Part shown: in pieces, positions 1-5,920 of the stretch
Numbering within the stretch: the stretch's first letter is position 1
Layout of the letters: every line of letters begins with the position of its first letter
NCBI GenBank assembly: GCA_013288575.1
Contig: JABDBO010000061.1
Coordinates: 1 to 5,920, forward strand
Source: Alphaproteobacteria bacterium
GTDB taxonomy: Bacteria; Pseudomonadota; Alphaproteobacteria; Rickettsiales; 21-14-0-20-44-7
Length of the DNA stretch: 5,920 nucleotides
Direction of reading: 5' to 3'
Translations under genes and position numbers: made by a program
Notes under the pieces: generated by a model
What the model was told of the DNA's origin: nothing
Database searches by the model: none
What the model saw: the letters and a program-made list of their open reading frames with translations, nothing else

Positions 1-69
1 GCGAAACCGAAAGCTAATTTCACCGCCACTACTCCTGGCGCTGAAACTGCTCCGAAAGTTCAGTTCTAG
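1..69 (+). CDS. LemA family protein, C-terminal end (partial)
   Basis: Frame 1 is open from the window edge to TAG at 67-69 and encodes 22 residues ending in ETAPKVQF. LemA-family proteins typically finish with a short Pro/Ala-rich tail closing in PxVxF, and the gene directly downstream encodes a TPM-domain protein, the usual partner of lemA. LemA proteins are membrane-anchored helical-bundle proteins of poorly defined envelope function. The N-terminal anchor and the helical core lie outside the window, so the call rests on the tail and on gene order. The stop codon is followed with no gap by the ATG of the next gene, which indicates one operon with coupled translation. Confidence 0.7.
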   Translation, partial: AKPKANFTATTPGAETAPKVQF

Positions 70-762
70 ATGCGTTATTTAGCTGCTTTATTACTGGTTT
101 TAGTATTTTGCAGCCCGGCATTTGCAGCCACCAAATTTCCTGCTTTAACTGGGCGCGTAGTTGATAATGCACATATTTTATCGGAACAAACACAGGCTGC
201 ACTTAGCGGTTTACTGAGAGCCCATGAGCAGAAAACCGGCGAGCAAATTGTGGTGGCGACGGTGCCGAGCCTTGATGGGAATGATATTGCGCCTTATGCC
301 AACCAGCTTTTTCGTAATTGGCAATTGGGGCAGAAAGGAAAAAATAACGGCATATTGTTGCTGGTGGCGCCAACTGAGCATTTAACGCGTATTGAGGTTG
401 GTTATGGGCTTGAGGATAAAATAACTGATGCCATCAGTAGCCAGATTATCCAAACTATTATGCTGCCGGAATTTAAAGCCGGGCAGATGGAAAAAGGTGT
501 TAGCGATGGGACAGTTGCGCTGCTGACAATTTTGGAAGGCGGCGAAATTGCGCCAGCTGCGCCGGTAGCGAATGGTAATAACGGCAACCTTCCACCTTGG
601 GTGATAATTGTTGGAATAATATTTATAATTATAATCCGCTGGCGCTTTGGGATTTGGATTATTCCATTCGGTGCAATGGGCCGTAGCAGCGGCAGGGACG
701 ATGACAGTTTCAGCGGCAGTGGCGGCAGTTCTGGCGGCGGCGGCTCTAGCGGGAAGTGGTAA
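70..762 (+). CDS. TPM domain-containing membrane protein (YgcG-like)
   Basis: This 230-residue protein has the layout of YgcG/TPM-domain proteins. Residues 1-19 are a Sec-type signal peptide with a likely AFA|A cleavage site. A TPM domain follows from about 23 to 155, opening with FPALTGRVVDNAHIL and containing the RIEVGYGLE segment followed by a TDA motif typical of the family. A transmembrane segment spans about 177-191, with a second hydrophobic stretch at 193-203. The tail from 207 is a Ser/Gly-rich stretch ending GGGGSSGKW, also typical. The domain would sit in the periplasm. TPM domains have been linked to phosphatase-like activity or to assembly and repair roles in other systems, but the role of this subgroup is not settled. 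The ATG abuts the stop of the LemA-family gene and has no clear Shine-Dalgarno sequence, so translational coupling is likely. Confidence 0.88.
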   Translation: MRYLAALLLVLVFCSPAFAATKFPALTGRVVDNAHILSEQTQAALSGLLRAHEQKTGEQIVVATVPSLDGNDIAPYANQLFRNWQLGQKGKNNGILLLVAPTEHLTRIEVGYGLEDKITDAISSQIIQTIMLPEFKAGQMEKGVSDGTVALLTILEGGEIAPAAPVANGNNGNLPPWVIIVGIIFIIIIRWRFGIWIIPFGAMGRSSGRDDDSFSGSGGSSGGGGSSGKW

Positions 763-798
763 TTATGCATTCCAATTCCCTATAAATTCAAAATACGC

Positions 799-826
799 TT
801 CACTTTTGGCCAGAGGATAATATAGT
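799..826 (+). promoter_or_regulatory. Candidate sigma70-type promoter for sdhA
   Basis: In the 88-bp gap before sdhA, TTCACT (799-804) and TATAGT (821-826) are separated by 16 bp and match the -35 and -10 consensus at 4 and 5 of 6 positions. A start site near 833 would leave a leader of about 18 nt carrying AAAGG (841-845), five bases before the ATG. GATAAT at 816-821 is an alternative -10. No convincing intrinsic terminator was seen after the TPM gene, so read-through from upstream is also possible. Confidence 0.4.
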
Positions 827-850
827 CGAAGAAAATTCTTAAAGGTTTAT

Positions 851-2638
851 ATGGCTGCTTACAAAATTATTGATCACACATATGACGTCGTAGTCGTCGG
901 CGCCGGTGGTGCTGGGTTACGCGCAACTCTAGGCATGGCAGCAGCGGGACTTAAAACCGCATCCATCACCAAAGTATTCCCTACCCGCTCACACACAGTG
1001 GCGGCGCAGGGCGGAATTTCGGCGGCACTAGGCAATATGGGCGTGGATGATTGGCGCTTCCATATGTATGACACGGTCAAAGGTTCAGATTGGCTGGGTG
1101 ACCAGGATGCAATTCAATATATGGTGCAGCATGCGCCGGAAGCGATTATCGAATTGGAACACTACGGCGTGCCATTTTCGCGCACTAAAGAGGGCAAAAT
1201 TTACCAGCGTCCATTTGGCGGGATGACAACCAATTACGGCGAAGGCACAGCCCAACGCACTTGTGCTGCGGCTGACAGAACCGGGCATGCGATTTTGCAC
1301 ACGCTTTACCAACAAAGCTTGAAACACAAAGCTAAATTCTTCATCGAATATTTTGCAGTAGATTTGATTATGAATGCCGATAACGAATGCGTTGGCGTTT
1401 TGGCGTGGTGTTTGGAAGACGGCACAATGCATCGCTTCAACGCCAAAATGACGGTGCTCGCCACCGGCGGTTATGGCCGCGCCTATTTCATGGCGACAAG
1501 CGCTCACACTTGCACTGGTGACGGCGGCGGTATGGCTCTCCGCGCTGGCTTGCCATTACAAGATATGGAATTCGTCCAATTCCACCCAACCGGAATTTAC
1601 GGCTCCGGCTGTTTGATTACCGAAGGCGCGCGCGGTGAAGGCGGATATTTAGTAAATTCAAACGGCGAACGATTCATGGAACGTTATGCGCCGCATGCAA
1701 AAGATTTAGCATCCCGCGACGTAGTTTCCCGCTCGATGACCATGGAAATTCGCGAAGGCCGCGGTGTTGGTGAGAAGAAAGATCATATCTTCTTGCATCT
1801 TGACCATCTTGATCCGAAAATTCTGCATGAACGTTTGCCGGGAATTTCTGAAAGCGCCAAAATTTTTGCCGGGGTTGATGTTACCAAAGAACCTATCCCG
1901 GTTCTGCCGACCGTTCACTATAATATGGGTGGCTTGCAAACTAATTATCACGGCGAAGTCGTTACCAAAAAAGGCTCCGATGTTGATTATGTTGTTCCAG
2001 GCCTTATGGCAATTGGCGAAGCTGCTTGCGTATCTGTCCACGGCGCCAACCGTTTAGGCTCCAACTCTTTGCTTGATCTGGTTGTGTTTGGCCGAGCAGC
2101 AGCAATTAAAGCGAAAGAAATTATTGACCCTGCCACCAAAAACAAAGACTTGCCGAAAGATTCAGCTGATAAAGCATTGGGTCGCTTTGACAAAATCCGT
2201 AATGCAAATGGCTCGCGCACCACAGCAGAAATTAGAAATGATATGCAGCGCACGATGCAAGACCACGCCGCCGTTTTCCGTACTTCTGAGTCTTTAAAAG
2301 AAGGCGTGAAGAAAATGCAAAAAGTTCATAAATCATTCGATGATTTAAAAGTTGCTGACCGCGGCCTGATTTGGAATTCTGATTTAATGGAAGCGCTCGA
2401 ACTCGATAACCTGCGCGACCAGGCCTTAGTAACAATCGTTTCCGCCGAAAATCGTAAAGAATCCCGCGGCGCACACGCGCATGAAGATTTCCCTAATCGT
2501 GATGATGCCAACTGGCAGAAACACACGATTTGCACAGTAGATGCCAAGGGCAAAACCTCAATCGATTACCGCCCGGTGCACATGTATACGCTGACCGACG
2601 AATGCCAAGTGGTGCCGCCGAAGAAACGGGTTTATTAA
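851..2638 (+). CDS. sdhA: Succinate dehydrogenase flavoprotein subunit
   Basis: SdhA oxidises succinate to fumarate in the TCA cycle as the catalytic subunit of respiratory complex II, on the cytoplasmic face of the inner membrane. The 595-residue length is normal for the family. The FAD dinucleotide-binding motif GAGGAG is at 17-22. His48 in TRSHTVAAQGG is the residue that carries covalent 8-alpha-histidyl FAD in E. coli (His45 there). Active-site residues are in place: His245 in HPTG, Arg289 in ASRDVV, His356 in HYNMGG and Arg401 in GANRLGSNSLLDL. The C-terminus PPKKRVY is typical of alphaproteobacterial SdhA. The start is supported by AAAGG at 841-845. The gene is not preceded by sdhC/sdhD, and sdhB lies 1.9 kb downstream, so the usual sdhCDAB order is broken. 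Its TAA overlaps the ATG of the next gene by one base. Confidence 0.98.
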   Translation: MAAYKIIDHTYDVVVVGAGGAGLRATLGMAAAGLKTASITKVFPTRSHTVAAQGGISAALGNMGVDDWRFHMYDTVKGSDWLGDQDAIQYMVQHAPEAIIELEHYGVPFSRTKEGKIYQRPFGGMTTNYGEGTAQRTCAAADRTGHAILHTLYQQSLKHKAKFFIEYFAVDLIMNADNECVGVLAWCLEDGTMHRFNAKMTVLATGGYGRAYFMATSAHTCTGDGGGMALRAGLPLQDMEFVQFHPTGIYGSGCLITEGARGEGGYLVNSNGERFMERYAPHAKDLASRDVVSRSMTMEIREGRGVGEKKDHIFLHLDHLDPKILHERLPGISESAKIFAGVDVTKEPIPVLPTVHYNMGGLQTNYHGEVVTKKGSDVDYVVPGLMAIGEAACVSVHGANRLGSNSLLDLVVFGRAAAIKAKEIIDPATKNKDLPKDSADKALGRFDKIRNANGSRTTAEIRNDMQRTMQDHAAVFRTSESLKEGVKKMQKVHKSFDDLKVADRGLIWNSDLMEALELDNLRDQALVTIVSAENRKESRGAHAHEDFPNRDDANWQKHTICTVDAKGKTSIDYRPVHMYTLTDECQVVPPKKRVY

Positions 2639-3162
2639 TGACTATAGTTCAGCACAAAATTTTTGACAGTGCTCTAAAAGAAAATGAAAAACTATTATGG
2701 TCAAGTCCAGCTGAAAAAACTTTCTCTAAAAAAGCAGCTAGAGAAATAGACATTGCAGTATGTATCTTTTTTATTTCATTATTAATTATCAGTGCAGTTT
2801 TTATTAAAGACCATGATTACAAGGCAATTGGAGTGGCATTAAGTATCTTAGGATTAACTGCATCATCTTATTGTCTTTATCGCATTAATTTATCTGGATT
2901 TTTTATTTTCGCTCTGACTGATAAAAGAGGAATAATTATAATACAGCATAGAAAAGCTAAGATTGTTAAAGGCAAAAAGAGGCGTGCAATCGTATATAGC
3001 TTAACATATGAGCAAATGCAGGAATATAAGATCCTTAAACCAAACAAAGATGAGCTTTGTATTGTTTTTAAGAAAGAAAAAGCAAGACGAAAGTTTTTTA
3101 CTATTCAAGCTACTGAACTAAATAATATTCAAGCTATAATCGCTGCAAAAGGCCAGATTTAA
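2638..3162 (+). CDS. Small two-helix membrane protein, bacterial PH-like signature
   Basis: The ATG at 2638-2640 shares its A with the TAA of sdhA (TAATG), giving a 174-residue protein. The frame stays open upstream to an ATG at 2530, but that part only reads sdhA out of frame and is rejected. Residues 13-24 (LKENEKLLWSSP) resemble the 'GExxLWxGxP' lead-in of small bacterial PH-like membrane proteins. Two hydrophobic segments at about 37-56 and 62-82 form a likely hairpin. FALTDKRGIIII (91-102) matches the Y/F-x-LT-d/n-K/R-R signature that starts the PH-like domain. The rest is basic and soluble, probably cytoplasmic. The specific function is unknown. Counted by hand, G+C over 2641-3160 is about 30% (157 of 520), against roughly 50% in sampled sdhA lines, so the gene may have been acquired separately. 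Overlap with sdhA implies co-transcription and coupled translation. Confidence 0.75.
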   Translation: MTIVQHKIFDSALKENEKLLWSSPAEKTFSKKAAREIDIAVCIFFISLLIISAVFIKDHDYKAIGVALSILGLTASSYCLYRINLSGFFIFALTDKRGIIIIQHRKAKIVKGKKRRAIVYSLTYEQMQEYKILKPNKDELCIVFKKEKARRKFFTIQATELNNIQAIIAAKGQI

Positions 3163-3173
3163 CACGGCTCTCT

Positions 3174-3569
3174 ATGGACGCAATCCAAACCATCAAAAAA
3201 TACTGGGGCTTTACCGGCATTAAACCGGCGCAGATAATTGAACGCAATCAGTTCGGTAATTTGCTGGTTCTCGATGGCACTGGAAGAATCTGGCGCATCT
3301 GCCCGGAAGAATTCACCTGCAAGGTCATCGCCAAAAACCAAAATGAAATGCGCGCGCTATGGGAAGACCCGGAATTCAAGACGTTCTGGGATATGACAGC
3401 GTTTGCAACGCTTGCAAATGCTAACCTCGGCGGTGTTGATGATGAGCAATGCTATTATTTCATCAAAGCTGGTGACTTTTCGCCAGAAAATATCGGGATT
3501 ATCACCATCAGTGATTTGATTATTGATTCAGGAATTGCGGCAGAAGAAGCTGAGAAATCTAAAGTCTAG
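3174..3569 (+). CDS. DUF1851 / T6SS immunity Tdi1-like C-terminal domain protein
   Basis: The 131-residue protein reads like the DUF1851 domain, also named the T6SS immunity Tdi1 C-terminal domain. It has a GIKP element at 15-18, then FGNLLVLDGTG (27-37) and WRICPEEF (40-47), followed by an acidic helix with FWDMTA. A C-terminal stretch PENIGIITISDLIIDSG resembles the closing part of the family. No signal peptide or membrane segment is visible, so it is probably cytoplasmic. In Agrobacterium, Tdi1 neutralises a DNase effector, but many family members have no known effector, and no toxin or secretion gene is present in this window. The gene starts 11 bases after the membrane-protein gene, has no clear Shine-Dalgarno sequence, and returns to about 47% G+C. 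Its stop lies inside the converging methyltransferase gene. The family call is fairly secure; an immunity function is only a possibility. Confidence 0.75.
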   Translation: MDAIQTIKKYWGFTGIKPAQIIERNQFGNLLVLDGTGRIWRICPEEFTCKVIAKNQNEMRALWEDPEFKTFWDMTAFATLANANLGGVDDEQCYYFIKAGDFSPENIGIITISDLIIDSGIAAEEAEKSKV

Positions 3570-4468
3570 TTTTTCGATTTATCTTTTGGTTTAAATCCTA
3601 ACGCGAATTTTAGGTTAGTGAGTGCAGCCCGATTAATCACTTGCCTACCCATGCGGCGCATGTTTTTACGGTAAAGCCAGCTGATTTTAGGCAAACCGTC
3701 ACTCTTTTTCACAATAAATAAATTGCGGCTTTTGTGAACCGGAGTAAAACCTGCGAGCCTTAACACATAACCCAATGAGAGCCCGGTGAAATAAAACTTA
3801 TGCGCGATATGGAATTCGTTTAGCAGGTAATTATCGCGAGCGTTTTCAATGAGCGGAACTTCAACATAAATATGCCCGTTCGGCGCCAGTAATTCACCCA
3901 CTTCACGCAAAAACTCGACTGGCTCTGCCATATGTTCGAGCACGCGAGCGAGGATTATGAAATCATATTTCACCGCCGCATCAAAAGGTTTTAAACCCCG
4001 TGAAACACCGTAATCATAATATTTCTCATCAAGATCCTTGAGCGAAACATCATAACCCTGCACCAACAACTCCTGCATCTTGCCGCCAGTTGCACCGCCG
4101 AAATCAAGAATCTTGCTTTGTTTGCTAACATATGGCTCAACCAGTGAAAACACTAACTTGCTGGCTTTGGCTTGTTTTTTCCATAGTTTTTCGGCCGGTG
4201 CGTCACTACGTTTTATTTTGCCGTAAGTATCAGAATAATATTTGTTTATTGAATCTTTGGTAAGATATGGGTCAATCCGCAAAGTGCCGCAATTCAGGCA
4301 CTGCACAATCGGAAATTCATTGCGGTGGCGCGTGGTATTGGCAATAAGCTTGGAACGCACAGAACCGCAGGCACATGGGCTATTTTCAAATTCGAAATCC
4401 GCCCGTTCGCCCAATTCGTCAAACTCGCGCCAGAATTTCAGCCGGTTATTTTTTACGTTGTAAAGCAT
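3566..4468 (-). CDS. Class I SAM-dependent methyltransferase with N-terminal Cys-rich site
   Basis: This 300-residue protein has a class I Rossmann methyltransferase core. ILDFGGATGG (120-129) is SAM-binding motif I, a variant of the common DxGxGxG. KDLDEKY around Asp147 probably supplies the acidic residue at the end of strand 2. LARVLEHMAEPVEFLREV (173-190) is the usual motif IV 'xxxxEHxxxPxxxL' region, and LLAPNGHIYVEVP (193-205) follows. Before the core, Cys32-x-Cys34 and Cys57-x-x-Cys60 form a likely zinc site, as in methyltransferases of the sugar C-methyltransferase and polysaccharide-tailoring type. The substrate cannot be read from sequence. No membrane segment is seen. It is transcribed opposite to sdhA and sdhB, diverges from sdhB across 66 bp and converges on the DUF1851 gene with a 4-base overlap. 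There is no clear Shine-Dalgarno sequence, but ATG at 4468 is the only start near the frame's upstream limit. Confidence 0.88.
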   Translation of the reverse strand: MLYNVKNNRLKFWREFDELGERADFEFENSPCACGSVRSKLIANTTRHRNEFPIVQCLNCGTLRIDPYLTKDSINKYYSDTYGKIKRSDAPAEKLWKKQAKASKLVFSLVEPYVSKQSKILDFGGATGGKMQELLVQGYDVSLKDLDEKYYDYGVSRGLKPFDAAVKYDFIILARVLEHMAEPVEFLREVGELLAPNGHIYVEVPLIENARDNYLLNEFHIAHKFYFTGLSLGYVLRLAGFTPVHKSRNLFIVKKSDGLPKISWLYRKNMRRMGRQVINRAALTNLKFALGFKPKDKSKN

Positions 4469-4484
4469 GCGAAATGCAAAATAG

Positions 4485-4514
4485 TCTTTATTATTGCCAG
4501 AGCAATATTATAAT
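4485..4514 (+). promoter_or_regulatory. Candidate sdhB promoter
   Basis: A perfect TATAAT at 4509-4514 lies 20 bases before the sdhB ATG, so a start site near 4521 would give a leader of about 14 nt that still contains GAGAG (4525-4529) as ribosome-binding site. The -35 region is weak: TCTTTA (4485-4490) is spaced 18 bp away, while the better-looking TTGCCA at 4494-4499 is too close. A separate promoter is expected because the opposite-strand methyltransferase gene separates sdhB from sdhA. ATTATAAT (4507-4514) is palindromic, so it could also serve as -10 for the methyltransferase on the minus strand. Confidence 0.5.
4492..4507. repeat. 16-bp inverted repeat in the sdhB/methyltransferase divergent spacer
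   Basis: TATTGC (4492-4497) and GCAATA (4502-4507) are perfect 6-bp inverted arms around the 4-base centre CAGA. The repeat lies directly upstream of the TATAAT at 4509-4514, within the spacer region of the presumed sdhB promoter. It would be a suitable place for a dimeric regulator to bind. The regulator is not identifiable, and a short AT-rich palindrome can arise by chance. Confidence 0.4.
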
Positions 4515-4534
4515 AGGTTTCAAAGAGAGAAACT

Positions 4535-5314
4535 ATGGTCGAATTCGTATTACCGAAAAATTCACGCGTCGCCAAAAACGGCAATTACCACAAGGCCGAA
4601 GGTGCCAAACGCATTAAGAAATTCAATATCTACCGCTGGGATCCGGAAGGTGAAGGCAATCCGCGTCTTGATACTTTTGAAATCGACCTCGATAAATGTG
4701 GGCCGATGGTGCTTGACGCGATTATCAAAATTAAAAACGAAATTGATTCCACCCTCACCTTCCGCCGCTCGTGCCGTGAAGGAATTTGCGGGTCTTGCGC
4801 GATGAATATTGGCGGCACTAATACACTGGCCTGCACGAAAGCGATTGAAGATTTCAGCGGGGACATCAACATTTACCCGCTGCCGCACATGAGCGTAGTC
4901 AAAGATTTGGTGCCGGATTTAACGCATTTTTATGCCCAGCTTGAATCAATCAAACCATGGCTCCGCGCTGATTCTGCGGCACCATCAACTGAGCGTTTAC
5001 AATCCCCTGAAGACCGCGCTAAACTTGATGGTTTATATGAATGCATCTTGTGCGCATGCTGCTCAACTTCATGCCCGAGCTATTGGTGGAATTCTGATCG
5101 CTACCTCGGCCCGGCCGTTCTTTTGCAAGCCTATCGCTGGCTGGTAGATTCGCGCGATGAAGCCACAGGCGAGCGCTTGGATGACCTTGAAGACCCATTC
5201 AAACTCTACCGCTGCCACACAATCATGAACTGTGCCAAAGCCTGCCCTAAGGGCTTGAACCCGGCGAAAGCTATTGCAGAAACCAAGAAGCTGATCGCGA
5301 CTCGGAAAATTTAA
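4535..5314 (+). CDS. sdhB: Succinate dehydrogenase iron-sulfur subunit
   Basis: SdhB carries electrons from the SdhA flavin to quinone in complex II. The 259-residue length is usual for alphaproteobacteria. The N-terminal ferredoxin domain binds [2Fe-2S] through Cys80, Cys85, Cys88 and Cys100 (SCREGICGSC...LAC). The C-terminal domain has CILCACCSTSCP (170-181) and CHTIMNCAKACP (227-238). By comparison with E. coli, Cys170, Cys173, Cys176 and Cys237 bind [4Fe-4S], and Cys180, Cys227 and Cys233 bind [3Fe-4S]. Quinone-site counterparts Pro181, Trp185, His228 and Ile230 are present. All ligands are intact, so the protein should be functional. The start MVEFVLPKNS is typical of the group and is preceded by GAGAG at 4525-4529. 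The gene is monocistronic here: it has its own candidate promoter and an intrinsic terminator after it. Neither sdhA nor sdhC/D is adjacent. Confidence 0.98.
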   Translation: MVEFVLPKNSRVAKNGNYHKAEGAKRIKKFNIYRWDPEGEGNPRLDTFEIDLDKCGPMVLDAIIKIKNEIDSTLTFRRSCREGICGSCAMNIGGTNTLACTKAIEDFSGDINIYPLPHMSVVKDLVPDLTHFYAQLESIKPWLRADSAAPSTERLQSPEDRAKLDGLYECILCACCSTSCPSYWWNSDRYLGPAVLLQAYRWLVDSRDEATGERLDDLEDPFKLYRCHTIMNCAKACPKGLNPAKAIAETKKLIATRKI

Positions 5315-5334
5315 TTCCACATTCTCCTCACGAG

Positions 5335-5370
5335 ATCCCCAACATTGGCTATGCCAAGTTGAGGATTTTT
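5335..5370 (+). terminator. Rho-independent terminator after sdhB
   Basis: The left arm ATCCCCAACATTGGC (5335-5349) pairs with GCCAAGTTGAGGAT (5353-5366) around the loop TAT. The stem has about 13 paired bases with one C-A mismatch and one bulged A. It is followed by a T run at 5366-5370, as expected for + strand transcripts. It begins 20 bases after the sdhB stop. Read from the other side the hairpin lacks a clear U tract, so termination of the converging reductase gene would be weaker. Confidence 0.85.
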
Positions 5371-5920
5371 ACTTCTTCGGCAACTTTCTAAACAGCGGAT
5401 CTGTCACGCAGAAAGGCAACATATCCAAAAAGCGCAGGCCGAAATATAATATTTTAGGGAAATAAACCCGGCCTTTGCGTTTATAAATTCCGCGGCGGAT
5501 TTTTTCGGCCGCTTTATCAACTTCCATCAGCATCGGCATTTTGAAGTTATTACTCGCAGTCAGCGGTGTGCGGATATAACCAGGAAGGATTGAGGTTACG
5601 TGAATTTTTTCATGTTTCAACGAACCTCTTAGCGCATTCGCATAACTATCAACGCAAGCTTTGCTGGCCGAATATGCAGGCGCAGATGGCAGCGGATGCA
5701 AACCCGCAAGTGATGCAATAATCGCCAACTGGCCGCGCGAATTATCAACCAATGCCTGGCGACGGGCCTTTTCAATATATGGCAAAACTGTATTTAACAC
5801 ACCGCCAATATTGACCGAAAATATCTCGCGCACTTCGTCATTATCAACACCGGTAGAGCCTTGATCCAGCGATCAACTGCGACATCGTCACAAATATCCA
5901 TGTTTTGCGTTTCAACCTTG
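5369..5920 (-). pseudogene. SDR family oxidoreductase, disrupted and partial at window edge
   Basis: From 5872 down to the TAA at 5369-5371 the minus strand encodes the C-terminal two thirds of a short-chain dehydrogenase/reductase. It shows VREIFSVNIGGVLN, the Ser of IIASLAG, the catalytic Tyr and Lys in AYSASK (13 residues after that Ser, as in the family), and a PGYIRTP segment. This frame is closed upstream by TGA at 5873-5875. A different frame from 5919 to about 5861 reads KVETQNMDICDDVAVDRWI, which fits the SDR region with the D-V-x-D motif. The usual NAG motif between the two parts is absent, and about 19 residues seem to be missing compared with family spacing. The gene is therefore either inactivated by an internal out-of-frame deletion or damaged by an assembly error near the sequence end. 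GTG at 5831-5833 is inside conserved sequence and is not a credible start. The likely intact function is an NAD(P)-dependent reductase of unknown substrate. Confidence 0.65.

Noticed and set aside
402..770. Minus-strand reading frame opposite the TPM gene
   Set aside because: Its Pro/Leu-rich product is the antisense of the Gly/Ser tail and hydrophobic region. There is no family resemblance and no promoter or ribosome-binding site.
763..850. Intrinsic terminator after the TPM gene
   Set aside because: Only short imperfect AT-rich repeats are present, with no GC-rich stem followed by a T run.
1085..1507. Long minus-strand reading frame inside sdhA (with 1706-2041 and 2232-2474)
   Set aside because: These are shadows of a strongly conserved gene on the other strand, with no recognisable domain.
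2530..2637. Upstream in-frame extension of the membrane-protein gene to ATG 2530
   Set aside because: These 36 codons lie entirely inside the conserved end of sdhA in another frame and give a low-complexity peptide unlike the membrane protein. ATG 2638 fits the family start and the overlap.
2635..3162. TTAA at both edges of the AT-rich gene, as if it were a target-site duplication
   Set aside because: Four AT bases recur by chance in AT-rich DNA. No terminal inverted repeats or transposase were found.
5369..5833. A complete 154-residue reductase starting at GTG 5833
   Set aside because: The codons upstream of the GTG still read as SDR sequence, and a protein starting there would lack the whole nucleotide-binding half.

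Overview
The window looks like chromosomal DNA of an alphaproteobacterium. The two best-conserved proteins, SdhA and SdhB, read as typical alphaproteobacterial forms: SdhB opens MVEFVLPKNS and SdhA ends in PPKKRVY. Hand-counted stretches of most genes are about half G+C. One gene, at 2638-3162, is much lower at about 30%. The exact order or genus cannot be fixed from sequence reading alone. No tRNA, rRNA, CRISPR array, insertion sequence or phage gene was seen.

Layout. 1-69 is the 3' end of a LemA-family gene. Its stop codon is followed directly by a TPM-domain (YgcG-like) membrane protein gene, 70-762. After an 88-bp gap with a candidate promoter comes sdhA (851-2638), the flavoprotein of succinate dehydrogenase. 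Its stop overlaps the start of a small AT-rich gene for a two-helix membrane protein with a bacterial PH-like signature (2638-3162). Eleven bases later lies a gene with a DUF1851/Tdi1-like domain (3174-3569). That gene converges, with a 4-base CTAG overlap of stop codons, on a minus-strand methyltransferase gene (3566-4468). A 66-bp divergent spacer with a perfect TATAAT and a 16-bp inverted repeat then leads into sdhB (4535-5314), which ends in a strong intrinsic terminator. A minus-strand short-chain dehydrogenase/reductase gene fills the rest and is broken near the window edge.

How the genes work together. SdhA and SdhB form the catalytic, peripheral half of complex II. SdhA oxidises succinate on covalent FAD and SdhB passes electrons through three Fe-S clusters to quinone. 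The membrane anchor genes sdhC and sdhD are not here, and sdhA and sdhB are 1.9 kb apart with an opposite-strand gene between them. The locus is therefore not a standard sdhCDAB operon, and sdhB needs its own promoter. LemA and TPM-domain proteins commonly occur as a pair in envelope contexts. The genes between sdhA and sdhB have no obvious metabolic link to complex II.

Most of the window is ordinary. The points worth a second look are the split sdh locus, the AT-rich membrane gene fused by stop/start overlap to sdhA, the isolated immunity-like DUF1851 gene, the palindrome at the sdhB promoter, and the reductase gene that has lost its NAG-motif region.
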